A DNA stretch of 64,000 nucleotides from Defluviimonas aquaemixtae (GCF_900302475.1 NZ_OMOQ01000006.1:7250-71249), one strand, 5' to 3'; numbered from the stretch's first letter, positions 37,088 to 45,997 are shown. Notes: generated by a model from the sequence alone, not told the origin. A program made the numbers and translations.

Positions 37088-37117
37088 GCTCCTTGTGGCT
37101 AACGTCCCACAAGGAGC
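37088..37117 (-). promoter_or_regulatory. Leader hairpin upstream of the ybjN-type gene
   Basis: GCTCCTTGTGG and CCACAAGGAGC form a perfect 11-bp stem with an 8-base loop, ending 22 bases before the start. One arm contains AAGGAG. A second stem (8 bp) lies just upstream at 37147-37176. Confidence 0.5.
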
Positions 37118-37146
37118 TGGGTGAGCCAACTAGGATCGGCGCTTGC

Positions 37147-37176
37147 CCGACACCGTCCTACTTCATATGGTGTCGG
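37147..37176 (-). promoter_or_regulatory. Second leader hairpin upstream of the ybjN-type gene
   Basis: CCGACACC and GGTGTCGG form an 8-bp stem with a 14-base loop, 29 bases from the first hairpin. Together they occupy most of the proximal leader. Could be a ubiK terminator instead, but it is 170 bases from that gene and has no T tract. Confidence 0.4.
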
Positions 37177-37346
37177 TTGAAGCGGAGCCTGTAAAGCGAA
37201 ATTTTGCGACTCTCGGGACCGCGGCGCTTAATAGCTGTGGACAGATTGTTGAGGCGACGCCAACTGCGACCCCATGCCGGATCGTCGCATAGGTCTCGTT
37301 TGAACAGACGAGACAGGAAGGGAGAAATGGTCTTCCGGGCGGGCCC

Positions 37347-37628
37347 CTAGCCTTTCGACTTTCCGCCCCGCCCCGCGCGCGGCGGATTCGCGGCGGCTTC
37401 CAACGCCTCGATCCGGGCCATGAGCGCGGCGTTTTCCTCGCGCGCTTTCTGGGCCATCGCGCGCACCGCGTCGAACTCCTCGCGCGTCACGAAATCCCGG
37501 TCGGCAAGCCAGCGGTCCATCCAGGATTTCATCGCCGTCTCGGCCTCGGTCCTGGCCCCCTGCGCCACGCCCATCGCGTTGGTCATGAGCTTCGACATGT
37601 CGTCGAAGAACTTGTTCGGTCCGCTCAT
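37347..37628 (-). CDS. ubiK: UbiK/BMFP-family accessory factor of ubiquinone synthesis
   Basis: A 93-residue protein with an N-terminal amphipathic helix ([24 protein letters not shown]) and a C-terminal coiled coil ([34 protein letters not shown]), ending in a basic tail. This is the BMFP/DUF526 (YqiC) pattern; members form trimers, bind membranes and support the UbiJ-K ubiquinone complex. AGAGGAGGCG before the ATG at 37628 decides the start; the much longer frame is antisense to lgt. It is divergent from lgt with 114 bases between starts. Confidence 0.9.
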   Translation of the reverse strand: MSGPNKFFDDMSKLMTNAMGVAQGARTEAETAMKSWMDRWLADRDFVTREEFDAVRAMAQKAREENAALMARIEALEAAANPPRAGRGGKSKG

Positions 37629-37742
37629 GGGGCGCCTCCTCTCGGGCTCGTCGGTGATGCGGCCTATATGCGCATCCAGGGCGAAAAGCTCAAGGTTGAC
37701 TCTGCCGCGCCCACGCGGTCTGAGAATGCCGAGGAGTCCTCG

Positions 37743-38621
37743 ATGCACGCCGCCATTCCCTTCCCCGACATCTCGAACGAGATCTTCGCGATCGAGCTTT
37801 TCGGCACGACCTTTGCGCTGCGCTGGTACGCACTCGCCTATCTCGCCGGGCTCGTTGCCGGCTTCGCGATCATTCGGGCGCTGATGCGCCGGTCGGCGCT
37901 CTGGCCCGAAGACCGCGCGCCGATGGAGCCGGGCCGCGTCGACGACCTGCTTACCGCGGTCATTATCGGGGTGATTCTCGGCGGACGGCTCGGCTTCGTG
38001 CTCTTCTACCGGCCAGACTACTACCTCGCCAATCCGGGCGACATCCTGAAGGTCTGGGAAGGCGGCATGTCCTTCCACGGCGGCTTCCTCGGTGTGGTTC
38101 TCGCCGGCCTCTGGTTCTGCTGGCGCAATCGCGTGCCGGTGGCGAGCCTCGGCGACGCGATGGCGCTCGTCGCGCCGGTCGGCCTCTTCCTCGGGCGGAT
38201 CGCGAACTTCGTCAACGCCGAGCTTTGGGGCCGCCCGACAGACGTACCGTGGGGCGTGGTCTTCCCCGGCGCGGCGGCGCAGGAATGCCCCGGCATCCCG
38301 CCCGGCGAATGCGCCCGCCACCCGAGCCAGCTCTACGAGGCGGGGCTCGAGGGCTTGGCGCTGGGGCTCGTCCTCTGGATCGCCGTCAGGACGGGCGCGC
38401 TGAAGAGGCCGGGACTGGTCACTGGCCTGTTCCTCGTCGGCTACGGCCTGTCACGCTTCGTCGTCGAATTCGTGCGCCAGGCCGATTCCCAATTCATCAC
38501 TGCGGACAACCCGCTGGGTCACGTGATTCACGCTGGCGGAATCGGCCTGTCGATGGGCCAGCTCCTGTCATTGCCGATGATCGCGGTGGGCGTATGGCTC
38601 TGGCTGCGGCGTCGGACGTGA
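37743..38621 (+). CDS. lgt: Prolipoprotein diacylglyceryl transferase
   Basis: A 292-residue polytopic inner-membrane enzyme that attaches diacylglycerol to the lipobox Cys of prolipoproteins, using phosphatidylglycerol. About 7 helices. Signatures: [17 protein letters not shown], the [14 protein letters not shown] segment with catalytic His, [17 protein letters not shown] with the essential Arg/Asn, and [20 protein letters not shown] precedes ATG 37743; the frame extension to 37668 is not needed. It overlaps midA at its end. Confidence 0.97.
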   Translation: MHAAIPFPDISNEIFAIELFGTTFALRWYALAYLAGLVAGFAIIRALMRRSALWPEDRAPMEPGRVDDLLTAVIIGVILGGRLGFVLFYRPDYYLANPGDILKVWEGGMSFHGGFLGVVLAGLWFCWRNRVPVASLGDAMALVAPVGLFLGRIANFVNAELWGRPTDVPWGVVFPGAAAQECPGIPPGECARHPSQLYEAGLEGLALGLVLWIAVRTGALKRPGLVTGLFLVGYGLSRFVVEFVRQADSQFITADNPLGHVIHAGGIGLSMGQLLSLPMIAVGVWLWLRRRT

Positions 38622-39691
38622 CGGCGCTGGCAAAGATTCTGGCCCGCCGGATCGCTACGAGCGGGCCGCTGACGCTCGCCGACTACATGGCCGAATGCCT
38701 GCTGCATCCGAAGTACGGCTACTACGCGACCCGTGATCCCCTGGGCGCGTCGGGCGACTTTACGACCTCCCCCGAGATCAGCCAGATCTTCGGCGAGATG
38801 ATTGGCCTCTGCCTCGCGCAATGCTGGATCGACCGGGACCGGCCAATACCGTTCACCCTCGCCGAGCTTGGCCCCGGACGTGGCACGCTCATGGCCGACA
38901 TCGTCCGGACGATCCGGACTGTGCCAGGCATGAGCGAAGCAGGGCGCATCCATTTTGTCGAAGCGTCGCCCGCGCTGCGCGCCCGGCAGGCGCAAACGCT
39001 CGAGGGTCTGGAACCGACCTGGCACGACCGCGTCGACGAACTTCCCGACGGTCCGCTCTTCCTCGTCGCCAACGAGTTCTTCGACGCCCTCCCCATCCGG
39101 CAGTTCGAGCGGCGAGAGGGCGGCTGGGCCGAACGCCAAGTCGCGCTCGCGGGCGGGGCGCTCGCCTTGAGCCTCGGACCGGTCACCGACTATCCTGCAC
39201 TTCGCACCCGGCGGCCGGACACGACGCCTGGCGACGTCGTGGAGCTCTGCCCCGCCCTGCCCGCCATCGCGGGCGACATCGCGGGGCGCATCGCCGAGGC
39301 GGGCGGCGTGGCGCTGATCGTCGACTACGGCGATTGGCGATCGCTCGGCGATACGTTTCAGGCCGTGCGGTCGCACGAAACGTCCGACCCCCTCGCGACG
39401 CCTGGCGAAGCGGACCTGACCGCACACGTTGATTTCGAAGCGCTCTCCTGCGCCTTCCGTGACGCCGGTGCTGCAGCCACCGGCATGACCCCGCAGGGCG
39501 TGTTCCTCGAGCGGCTCGGCGTCACCGAACGTGCGCGGCGACTTGCCGACAGGCTCTCCGGCTCCGCGCTCAAAGCGCATGTTGCCGCGCATCGGCGCTT
39601 GACCCACCCCGAGGAAATGGGAAGTTTGTTCAAGGCCATCGCTTGTTACCCCGATGGAACGCCCCCGCCACCCGGACTGGACCCCGCCTGA
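38594..39691 (+). CDS. MidA/NDUFAF7-type SAM-dependent methyltransferase
   Basis: A ~365-residue class I methyltransferase of the MidA family (SAM_MT, COG1565). Diagnostic features are [45 protein letters not shown], then [19 protein letters not shown] (SAM motif I), [16 protein letters not shown] and a [11 protein letters not shown] strand. In mitochondria NDUFAF7 dimethylates an Arg of a complex I subunit; in alphaproteobacteria the same role is likely. The start is either ATG 38594 (28-base overlap with lgt) or GTG 38618, which gives a GTGA overlap. Its stop overlaps the next start as TGATG. Confidence 0.93.
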   Translation: MALAAASDVTALAKILARRIATSGPLTLADYMAECLLHPKYGYYATRDPLGASGDFTTSPEISQIFGEMIGLCLAQCWIDRDRPIPFTLAELGPGRGTLMADIVRTIRTVPGMSEAGRIHFVEASPALRARQAQTLEGLEPTWHDRVDELPDGPLFLVANEFFDALPIRQFERREGGWAERQVALAGGALALSLGPVTDYPALRTRRPDTTPGDVVELCPALPAIAGDIAGRIAEAGGVALIVDYGDWRSLGDTFQAVRSHETSDPLATPGEADLTAHVDFEALSCAFRDAGAAATGMTPQGVFLERLGVTERARRLADRLSGSALKAHVAAHRRLTHPEEMGSLFKAIACYPDGTPPPPGLDPA

Positions 39692-40452
39692 TGTCGATGA
39701 CGATGGAGATCCTGACCCATGACGCGCTCGCGCCGTTCCGGCACGGTTTCTTCACCCGCAAGGGCGGGGCCTCCTCAGGCATCTTCACTGGTCTCAACTG
39801 CGGCCACGGCTCGTCGGATCAGCGCGAAGCCGTGGCGATCAATCGCGAGCGTGTGGCCGATGTGCTGGGCGTGGCCCCGCGCGCGCTCGTGGGCGTCCAT
39901 CAGGTCCATTCGGCCGAAGTCGTGACGGTGGCATCGGCGGGCCAGCCCCGGTCACGCGCCGATGGGCTCGTGACGGCCGAGCCCGGCCTCGCGCTTACAG
40001 TGCTCACGGCCGATTGCCAGCCCGTCCTATTCGCCGACGCGAAGGCCGGCGTCATCGGGGCTGCCCATGCCGGCTGGCGCGGCACGCTCGCGGGCGTGCT
40101 CGAGGCGACGCTTGACGCAATGGAGGCACTCGGCGCCCGGCGTGGCGATATCTCGGCGGTGGTCGGGCCCACGATCAGCCAGCGCGCCTACGAGGTAGGG
40201 CCGGAATTCCTTGACGAGTTCCTGGCGGAAGACCCTGATTACAGCCGCTTCTTCGCGCCCGGAGCGGGCGATCGCCTCCTGTTCGATCTTCCCGCGTTCG
40301 GACTGCACCGGCTGCGCACGGCCGGTGTCGAACAGGCGGAATGGACCCGGCATTGTACCTATGCTGACCCCGATCACTTCTTCTCATACCGCCGCTCGGT
40401 CCATCGGCACGAGGCCGACTACGGGCGGCTCATCTCAGCCATCCGGATTTAG
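39691..40452 (+). CDS. Multicopper-oxidase-like YfiH/LACC1 family protein
   Basis: A 253-residue protein of the Cu-oxidase_4 family, also called polyphenol oxidase or LACC1-like. Members have purine nucleoside phosphorylase or adenosine deaminase activity. The zinc/active site triad is visible: His in GVHQVHSAEV, Cys in LTADCQPVL, His in GAAHAGWRGTLAGV. The C-terminus DPDHFFSYRRSVHRHEADYGRLIS is also typical. ATG 39691 overlaps the methyltransferase stop by one base (TGATG), so lgt-midA-yfiH is one operon. Confidence 0.94.
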   Translation: MSMTMEILTHDALAPFRHGFFTRKGGASSGIFTGLNCGHGSSDQREAVAINRERVADVLGVAPRALVGVHQVHSAEVVTVASAGQPRSRADGLVTAEPGLALTVLTADCQPVLFADAKAGVIGAAHAGWRGTLAGVLEATLDAMEALGARRGDISAVVGPTISQRAYEVGPEFLDEFLAEDPDYSRFFAPGAGDRLLFDLPAFGLHRLRTAGVEQAEWTRHCTYADPDHFFSYRRSVHRHEADYGRLISAIRI

Positions 40453-40871
40453 CCGAGGCGCCGAAAATTCATCGCGATTGCACGGGCTGTTTGACTGGCT
40501 CTTCACGGCTTCAACAACTGCGATTCACGAGCGGCTCGATCCACTGATCCTGACGGACCGGACACTCTTTTTTCCTAGGCACCGGTCCGGCAATCCCGGC
40601 GCTCGATCCACCAATTGCAGACCGAGCGCGGCCCGCCACCTTGGCCCGGCCTCCGCGAAGCGCGAATCGATCCAGCCGGACAATCAAAGCGCGAAACTTG
40701 TGCGGTTCCGATCAACAAAGCCGCGGCGTCGAGCATGATTGACCTGCACCCCCTTGAAAGTCATCTCCAATTTTTGACAAGAGCGGCGGGACGGGTCAGA
40801 TTGTTCCCATAGTCAATCTGCATTTCGGGTTGGGGGCTCCGCAGATGTGACCAGACCGAAAGGCTGCTCGC
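40453..40871. other. 419-base gap upstream of the Hint-domain gene
   Basis: No gene is supported. It contains an 8-bp inverted repeat with T6 in its loop flanked by an 11-base direct repeat (both listed separately), and a TTGACA at 40774-40779 that could be a -35 element of the Hint gene but lacks a good -10. Confidence 0.45.
40534..40611. repeat. 11-base direct repeat GCTCGATCCAC flanking an inverted repeat
   Basis: GCTCGATCCAC occurs at 40534-40544 and 40601-40611, 67 bases apart. Between them, CGGACCGG at 40554-40561 pairs with CCGGTCCG at 40582-40589 around a 20-base loop containing TTTTTT. The layout recalls a tiny inserted element or a decayed terminator. Confidence 0.35.
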
Positions 40872-41684
40872 GTGTCGTACCCTCATGGTGCCGTCGACCG
40901 ATTCACGACGGATGTGTTTTCATCGCCCGTTCCTCAAGGCAAAATTCAACCCAAACCCGTTATGCCGGCCGAACCGCGCCGGCCGACCGCCACGCCGATG
41001 ACTCGGCGCTACGAAATTTCCTACCTCGACGGTGACGGACTGATCGAATCCGTCACCCGCATCGCCCCCGCGATCCCGAAGTTCGAAGAGGCGTTTTCCG
41101 CCCTGGCGCGCGGCACGGTCATTGCAACGACCGACGGCCCCGCCGCGATCGAGGATGTCGTTCCTGGGATGAAGGTCATAACGGCCGAGGGGCGCAGCGA
41201 GACAATCACCTGGATCGGCTCGATGACGCTCTTTCCGCCGCGGGCGATGGCGGGCATGACGAGCAGCACGCTCACCCGCATCACCGCGGACGCGTTCGGC
41301 GTTGGCCGGCCGATGCCCGACCTCGTGCTCGGCCCCTGGGCTCGGCTTCTCATGCGGGACGCCCGCTGCCGCCTGGCGAGCGGAATGAATAGTGCCTACG
41401 CGCCCGCGCGTAGCTTCACTGACGGCCTCAGCATCATCGAGGTTACGCCGGTTGCGCCGGTGACGGTCTATCACCTTGTCCTCGAGCACCACGGTTCAAT
41501 CCGTGCCGCAGGGATCGAGATCGAAAGCTACCATCCCGGTTCGCGCATGGGGGACGGATTCGACCCGCGGCTGACGCAGGTTTTCCTGTCGCTCTTTCCA
41601 CACCTGCGGTCGTTCGGAGAGTTCGGTAGCATGAAGCATCCGCGCATGAGCGCGGCCGATGTCGAGGCGGCGCTGGAGGGTTAG
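40872..41684 (+). CDS. Hint-domain protein lacking the N-terminal Cys
   Basis: A ~270-residue protein with a C-terminal Hint (hedgehog/intein) domain of the type common in Rhodobacteraceae. The core starts ALARGTVIATTDGPAAIEDVVPGMKVITAEG, continues TITWIGSMTL and ends with VTVYHLVLEHHGSIRAAGIEIESYH. Active Hint domains begin with Cys or Ser at the splice point; here the equivalent segment reads AFSALARGT, with Ser four residues before the GT. So autoprocessing is doubtful. The N-terminal ~75 residues are of unknown fold and not a signal peptide. The start at 40872 has no strong ribosome binding site; internal ATGs (e.g. in frame near residue 31 or 43) are possible. Confidence 0.8.
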   Translation: MSYPHGAVDRFTTDVFSSPVPQGKIQPKPVMPAEPRRPTATPMTRRYEISYLDGDGLIESVTRIAPAIPKFEEAFSALARGTVIATTDGPAAIEDVVPGMKVITAEGRSETITWIGSMTLFPPRAMAGMTSSTLTRITADAFGVGRPMPDLVLGPWARLLMRDARCRLASGMNSAYAPARSFTDGLSIIEVTPVAPVTVYHLVLEHHGSIRAAGIEIESYHPGSRMGDGFDPRLTQVFLSLFPHLRSFGEFGSMKHPRMSAADVEAALEG

Positions 41685-41725
41685 GGCGACTCCCTTCCGC
41701 CGCCCGACGGGTCGGGCGCGGCGTC

Positions 41726-42226
41726 TCAGGCGCCGCGCCCTATCCGTTCTTCGAGCACGCTGAACGGCACACCGGGCAGGTCCTTCGCGCAGCGGATCAC
41801 GAGGCTCGTCTTGACGCTCGCGACGTTGGGCGCCGAGGTCAGTTCCTCGGTCAGGAAGGTCTGGAACGACGACAGGTCCGGCGCCACGCATTTCAGAATG
41901 AAGTCGATCTCGCCGTTCAGCATGTGGCATTCGCGCACGAAGGCCCATTCCCGGCACCTCTGCTCGAAGGCTGAAAGATCCGCTTCGGCCTGGCTGTGAA
42001 GCCCGACCATGGCGAAGACCTGCACCTCAAATCCAAGTTCGCGCGGATTGACGTCGGCGTGATAGCCGCGAATGTAACCGGCTTCCTCCAGCGTGCGGAC
42101 GCGTCTCAGGCAGGGTGGCGCCGAGATCCCCACGCGGCGGGCAAGCTCGACATTCGTCATGCGGCCGTCCTCCTGCAACTCGGCCAGGATCTTCCGGTCG
42201 ATCTCGTCGAGCTTGCTTGCAGCCAT
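41726..42226 (-). CDS. Lrp/AsnC-family transcriptional regulator (divergent from apt)
   Basis: A 166-residue Lrp-type protein. HTH: LDEIDRKILAELQEDGRMTNVELARRVGISAPPCLRRVRTLEEAGYI, one of the most conserved forms in alphaproteobacteria, followed by the RAM domain with VFAMVGLHSQ and CHMLNGEIDFILKCVAPD. AGGAGC sits 9 bases before the ATG at 42226. It is divergent from apt with 170 bases between, so it may regulate itself and apt. This is distinct from the regulator at 13605: the recognition helices differ. Confidence 0.94.
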   Translation of the reverse strand: MAASKLDEIDRKILAELQEDGRMTNVELARRVGISAPPCLRRVRTLEEAGYIRGYHADVNPRELGFEVQVFAMVGLHSQAEADLSAFEQRCREWAFVRECHMLNGEIDFILKCVAPDLSSFQTFLTEELTSAPNVASVKTSLVIRCAKDLPGVPFSVLEERIGRGA

Positions 42227-42396
42227 GCGGGTGTTGCTCCTGAAATTTTGCGGAACTTACCGTCCGTGAAGGCTTCGCGCAACATTGTTTCACGAAAGCG
42301 TAATATTTTGTCCACCGCCGTGTTGTCCTTTCATGCAGGCTTCCGGCGGGCGATGCCGCCATGCTAGCCATGTGCGCGTCAGCGACTTTCGAGGAC

Positions 42397-42933
42397 ATGA
42401 TGCAGAAAGCGGTCAAGGACTACATTCGCACGATCGCGGATTTCCCGCATGAAGGGATCATGTTCCGCGATGTAACGACGCTTTTTGCCGATGCGCGAGG
42501 GTTCCGGATGGCGGTCGACCAACTTCTCCATCCCTTCGCGGGCGAGCGCATCGACAAGGTCGTGGGGCTCGAGGCGCGGGGATTCATCCTCGGCGGCGCG
42601 ATCGCGCACCAGCTCTCAGTGGGTTTCGTGCCGGTGAGGAAGAAGGGCAAGCTGCCCGGCCGCACGATCAGCCAAGATTATCAGCTCGAATACGGCGAGG
42701 CGATCATGGAGGTCCACGACGACGCGCTCGAAGCCGGCGAGCGGGTCCTGATCGTCGACGACCTTCTCGCGACCGGCGGCACTTGCGAGGCCGGCATCCG
42801 CCTCGTCGAGCGGCTCGGCGGCGAGGTCATCGGTTGCGCCTTCGTCATCGACCTGCCGGATCTTGGTGGCCGCGCACGGCTCGACGCGCTCGGCATGCGG
42901 GTCCATGCGCTCTGCGCGTTCGAGGGTGGGTGA
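42397..42933 (+). CDS. apt: Adenine phosphoribosyltransferase
   Basis: A 178-residue purine-salvage enzyme (adenine plus PRPP to AMP). It opens [24 protein letters not shown], the typical APRT start with FP..GI.FRD, has [17 protein letters not shown] for the flexible loop, and the PRPP motif [13 protein letters not shown]. Two adjacent ATGs, 42397 and 42400, are possible; the frame runs upstream to 42361. GAGG lies just ahead. The gene appears monocistronic. Confidence 0.96.
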   Translation: MMQKAVKDYIRTIADFPHEGIMFRDVTTLFADARGFRMAVDQLLHPFAGERIDKVVGLEARGFILGGAIAHQLSVGFVPVRKKGKLPGRTISQDYQLEYGEAIMEVHDDALEAGERVLIVDDLLATGGTCEAGIRLVERLGGEVIGCAFVIDLPDLGGRARLDALGMRVHALCAFEGG

Positions 42934-43010
42934 GCCCGTCGGCTCGGCTCACCTTCAAACCGCGGTCAACAGCCGGACGCGCCGATGGCACCCTCCGCGC
43001 GGGACTCGGC

Positions 43011-43859
43011 TCATGCCTCGCCGCCCGCCTCACGCGGCGCTGCGCCGATACAGTCCTCCGGCGTGACCGACCCGGCGCCCTCGTCCTCGATTGGCTTGCA
43101 GCGGCGGAAGAACACGTCATGCAGCGCAGCGTTCCTGCGCTGCGAGGGATCGACCGAGCGCACGATTCCCATGCGCACGGCCAGGCTGTCGATATCCGGC
43201 AGCGGCGCCCTGCGCGCGCCCACCGCCTCCGCTGCCTGCCCGAGGCCCTCGCATTGGTGGCACATGCCGGTCTTCGAGACGAGCGCACAGAGCCCGCGAT
43301 AGCGTTCCTTCATCTGCGCCCGGGCCGCCGAAAGCCGGTGGCGCAGCACGGAATCCGAGGTTCCCAGCACGTTGGCCGCCTCGCGGTTGGACAGCTCCAT
43401 CACGTCGCGCAGGACCAGCGCGGCCTGTTCGTCGGGCGGAAGCGATCGGCCGAGGCAAACGAAGCAATAGGCCACGTGCTCCCGCGCGTCGAAGACGAAT
43501 TCGGGCTCGCGCATCGGCGACATCACCTCGGCCTGAAGCCCTTCGTCGGAGGCGCATATATTGGCGTAGGCGATCTGCGATTCCCGCCGCCACCGCTTCT
43601 GCGCCCGCAGATGGTCGACCGCACTGCGCGTAGCGATGGATACGAGCCATGTCGAAAAGGCGGCGCGTCCGTCGAACCTGGCGATTCCAGCCCACGCCTT
43701 GACCAGTGCTTCCTGGATCACGTCCTCGCTATCCTCAGGGTGGCCGATCATGCGCCAGACCACACCCTTCACCTTGGGCAGCGCCTCCGTAACCAGCGCA
43801 TCGAAGGCGGCCCGGTCACCGGACCGGGCACGCTTGACAAGGGTTCCGGTGTCGGTCAC
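43011..43859 (-). CDS. ECF-type RNA polymerase sigma factor with cysteine-rich tail
   Basis: A 282-residue sigma-70 family protein. Region 2 is residues ~15-90 (GHPEDSEDVIQEALVKAW then TWLVSIATRSAVDHLR), region 4 is ~140-190 (SLPPDEQAALVLRDVMELSNREAANVLGTSDSVLRHRL). Unlike classical ECF factors it has CxxC at Cys132/135 between regions 2 and 4 and Cys191, Cys200, Cys203 (GMCHQC) right after region 4, then a further ~80 residues with Cys254 and Cys270. The GTG start at 43859 has GGAGGATAGGGGC ahead and lies 4 bases after the GST stop. No anti-sigma gene is adjacent, so control may be through the cysteines. Confidence 0.92.
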   Translation of the reverse strand: MTDTGTLVKRARSGDRAAFDALVTEALPKVKGVVWRMIGHPEDSEDVIQEALVKAWAGIARFDGRAAFSTWLVSIATRSAVDHLRAQKRWRRESQIAYANICASDEGLQAEVMSPMREPEFVFDAREHVAYCFVCLGRSLPPDEQAALVLRDVMELSNREAANVLGTSDSVLRHRLSAARAQMKERYRGLCALVSKTGMCHQCEGLGQAAEAVGARRAPLPDIDSLAVRMGIVRSVDPSQRRNAALHDVFFRRCKPIEDEGAGSVTPEDCIGAAPREAGGEA

Positions 43860-43863
43860 GCCC

Positions 43864-44442
43864 CTATCCTCCGGTCTGGGCGAAGGACGGCCGCCGCGCG
43901 ATGGCGTCCATCCAAGCCGCCAGGCGCGGACGTCCGTTGCGTATACGCTCCGCGCCCCATTTGCTTTGATGGTAGGCCAGCATCGGCGCGAAGAACAGAT
44001 CGGCTGCCGAGAGCGTCTCGCTGGCGACATGGCGTGTTTCGCTCAGGCTGTATTCGAGCCAGTCGAAGACCTTGGCCGCCTCGGCGGACTGCGCCGCGTT
44101 CGGCTCGTCCTCGGCGTCGATCTTGACGACGGCCCTGTAGGCATAGTCGATCGCCGCGGACACTGCGGCCATGATCTGGGCGCGCTCAGCGCCACTATCG
44201 CCGAAGAGCCGCGGCGATCCGTTCAAGTGATCGAGGTAGTCGAGGATCGCAAGCGTCTCGTAGACCGTGGCCGACCCGTTGGTCAGAATCGGCATCTTCC
44301 CGAAAGGATGAAGCGCGAGGTGCGCAGGTTCCCCATAGGCCAGCGGGACGAGGTCATGGTCGATCCCGGACTCTATCGCGCCCATGCGCGCGGTGCGGGT
44401 GTAGGTCGACGGCGCGAAACCGTGCAGTGTGATCTTGGACAT
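43864..44442 (-). CDS. Glutathione S-transferase family protein
   Basis: A 192-residue GST. The thioredoxin-like N-terminal domain has the GSH-binding run FGKMPILTNGSATVYETLAILDYLD, with cis-Pro and the VYET Ser/Glu region; the all-helical C-terminal domain follows from ~90 (AERAQIMAAVSAAIDYAYRAV). The catalytic N-terminal residue region reads HGFAPSTYTRTAR, where Ser/Thr may activate glutathione. AGAAGGAGC precedes the ATG. It is the first gene of a two-gene unit with the ECF sigma factor. A candidate ECF-type promoter element lies 28 bases upstream. Confidence 0.92.
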   Translation of the reverse strand: MSKITLHGFAPSTYTRTARMGAIESGIDHDLVPLAYGEPAHLALHPFGKMPILTNGSATVYETLAILDYLDHLNGSPRLFGDSGAERAQIMAAVSAAIDYAYRAVVKIDAEDEPNAAQSAEAAKVFDWLEYSLSETRHVASETLSAADLFFAPMLAYHQSKWGAERIRNGRPRLAAWMDAIARRPSFAQTGG

Positions 44443-44469
44443 TGTCTAGCTCCTTCTGTTTGGTAGGGA

Positions 44470-44477
44470 GTTAGACG
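44470..44477 (-). promoter_or_regulatory. Candidate ECF -10 element CGTCTAAC upstream of the GST-sigma unit
   Basis: On the minus strand CGTCTAAC lies 28 bases before the GST start, matching the CGTC/CGTCTA core of many ECF-dependent promoters. About 16-17 bases upstream is TTGGCGG within a GGCGG-TTTCT-CCGCC stem. This would let the sigma factor drive its own operon. Confidence 0.45.
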
Positions 44478-44543
44478 GACTGTGGCGGAGAAACCGCCAA
44501 AGCATTGGCAAGTATGAAAACATTTTAGGCCGCCGCTTCTCGC

Positions 44544-45956
44544 TCAGGAGCGCAGCACCGCCCCCGGATTCATGATGCCCAAGGGGTCGAGCGCGGCCTT
44601 GATCGCCCGCATCGCGGACAGTTTCGCGGGGTCTCCGTAACGTTCGAGGTCGTCGCGCTTCAGGCGGCCGATTCCGTGCTCGGCACTGATCGAGCCGCCG
44701 AATTCGTGTGCGAGGTCGTGCACCGCTTGTCGGATCGCGTCCGCCAGATGCCGGTGGTCGGCCGCGCGCCCGCCTTTCGGCGGGAACACGTTGTAGTGCA
44801 GGTTGCCGTCGCCCAGATGGCCGAAGCAGTTGATGCGCAGATCGCCCAGGGCACCGATCGCCGCCCCGGCACGGTCCACGAAAGCCGCGATCTCAGAAAG
44901 CGGCAGCGAGATATCATGCGAGGCGATGGCGCCGATCCTGCGGTTGGCTTCGGGCAGCGCCTCGCGCAGTTTCCACAGCGCGCGCGCCTGCGCACTGCTC
45001 GACGCGATCACGCCGTCGCTCACGAGCCCATCCTCCGCCGCCGCTTCGTAAAGCTCGGCCAGAACGGTCTCGGGATCGAGCCCGGCAGGCAGGCCAAGCT
45101 CGGCGAGCACCATCCAGTCCGGGCGCTTCGCGAAGGGCTGGCGCAGATCGGGCAGGACCTCGTCGAGGAAGAAGAGACCCTGGCGCGACATCAGCTCGAA
45201 ACTCGTGACGCCGCCCGCTGTCCGCTCCTGTGCGCGGGCGAGAAGGTTCAGTGACGCCGACGGGTCGGCGACCGCAAAGGCCGCTGTGCCGATACCGGCG
45301 GGCCGCGGATACAGCCTGAGCGTGGCGGCGGTGATGATGCCCAAGGTCCCTTCGGACCCCACCAGCAAATGCCTCAGATCGTAGCCCGTATTGTCCTTCC
45401 TCAGCCGCTTCAGCCCGTGATGGACGGACCCGTCCGGCAGCACCGCCTCCACTCCAAGGCAAAGGTCGCGGGCGTTGCCGTAGCGCAGGACCGCCGTTCC
45501 CCCGGCATTTGTCGCGAGGTTGCCGCCGATCCGCGCGGTCCCTTCCGACGCGAGCGACAGCGGAAAGAGCCGTCCCGACTTCTCGGCCGCCGCCTGCGCC
45601 TCGGCGAGCGTCATGCCGGCCTCGACGAGCATCACGCTTTCGTCCGGCCAGATGCCGCGCAAGGCGCACATCCGCTCCAGCGAGAGGATCAGCGGAGCGG
45701 GACCCTCCGGCACGACTTGGCCGAGCACCAGCCCCGTCCCGCCGCCCCAGGGCACGATCCCGACCCGCGCCTCGGCACAGACCCGGACGATGCGCGCGAC
45801 CTCGTCGGTCGTTCGGGGCCGCGCGAGAAGCGCCGACGGCGTGACGGCGAGGTCGCGCGGCTCCTCGAGATAGCGCGGTTCGGCCCTTCCGAGGGTGCCA
45901 TCGGGCAGGCACTCGGACAGGCGCTTGGCAAGAGCCGCATCGGCAGGGTTCAGCAT
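44544..45956 (-). CDS. FAD-binding oxidoreductase (D-2-hydroxyacid dehydrogenase, GlcD/D2HGDH-like)
   Basis: A 470-residue flavoprotein of the PCMH/VAO family. FAD binding is shown by VPWGGGTGLVLGQV and ARIGGNLATNAGGTAVLRYGNARDL; the C-terminal metal/substrate motifs are INCFGHLGDGNLHYNVF and SAEHGIGRLKRDDL. Similar to D-lactate, glycolate (GlcD) and D-2-hydroxyglutarate dehydrogenases; the exact substrate is not readable. The frame is open back to 46892 but that part is antisense-like to the MBL gene in another frame; ATG 45956 starts at the family N-terminus. The MBL gene ends 41 bases upstream on the same strand. Confidence 0.93.
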   Translation of the reverse strand: MLNPADAALAKRLSECLPDGTLGRAEPRYLEEPRDLAVTPSALLARPRTTDEVARIVRVCAEARVGIVPWGGGTGLVLGQVVPEGPAPLILSLERMCALRGIWPDESVMLVEAGMTLAEAQAAAEKSGRLFPLSLASEGTARIGGNLATNAGGTAVLRYGNARDLCLGVEAVLPDGSVHHGLKRLRKDNTGYDLRHLLVGSEGTLGIITAATLRLYPRPAGIGTAAFAVADPSASLNLLARAQERTAGGVTSFELMSRQGLFFLDEVLPDLRQPFAKRPDWMVLAELGLPAGLDPETVLAELYEAAAEDGLVSDGVIASSSAQARALWKLREALPEANRRIGAIASHDISLPLSEIAAFVDRAGAAIGALGDLRINCFGHLGDGNLHYNVFPPKGGRAADHRHLADAIRQAVHDLAHEFGGSISAEHGIGRLKRDDLERYGDPAKLSAMRAIKAALDPLGIMNPGAVLRS

Positions 45957-45997
45957 GGGTCCGGTGAAGCATGCCTTGGGCGGCGCGGCAAGGCCGT

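Noticed and set aside
40774..40802. Sigma-70 promoter for the Hint gene
   Set aside because: TTGACA is perfect but the segment 17 bases on reads CAGATT, a poor -10; not enough to call.
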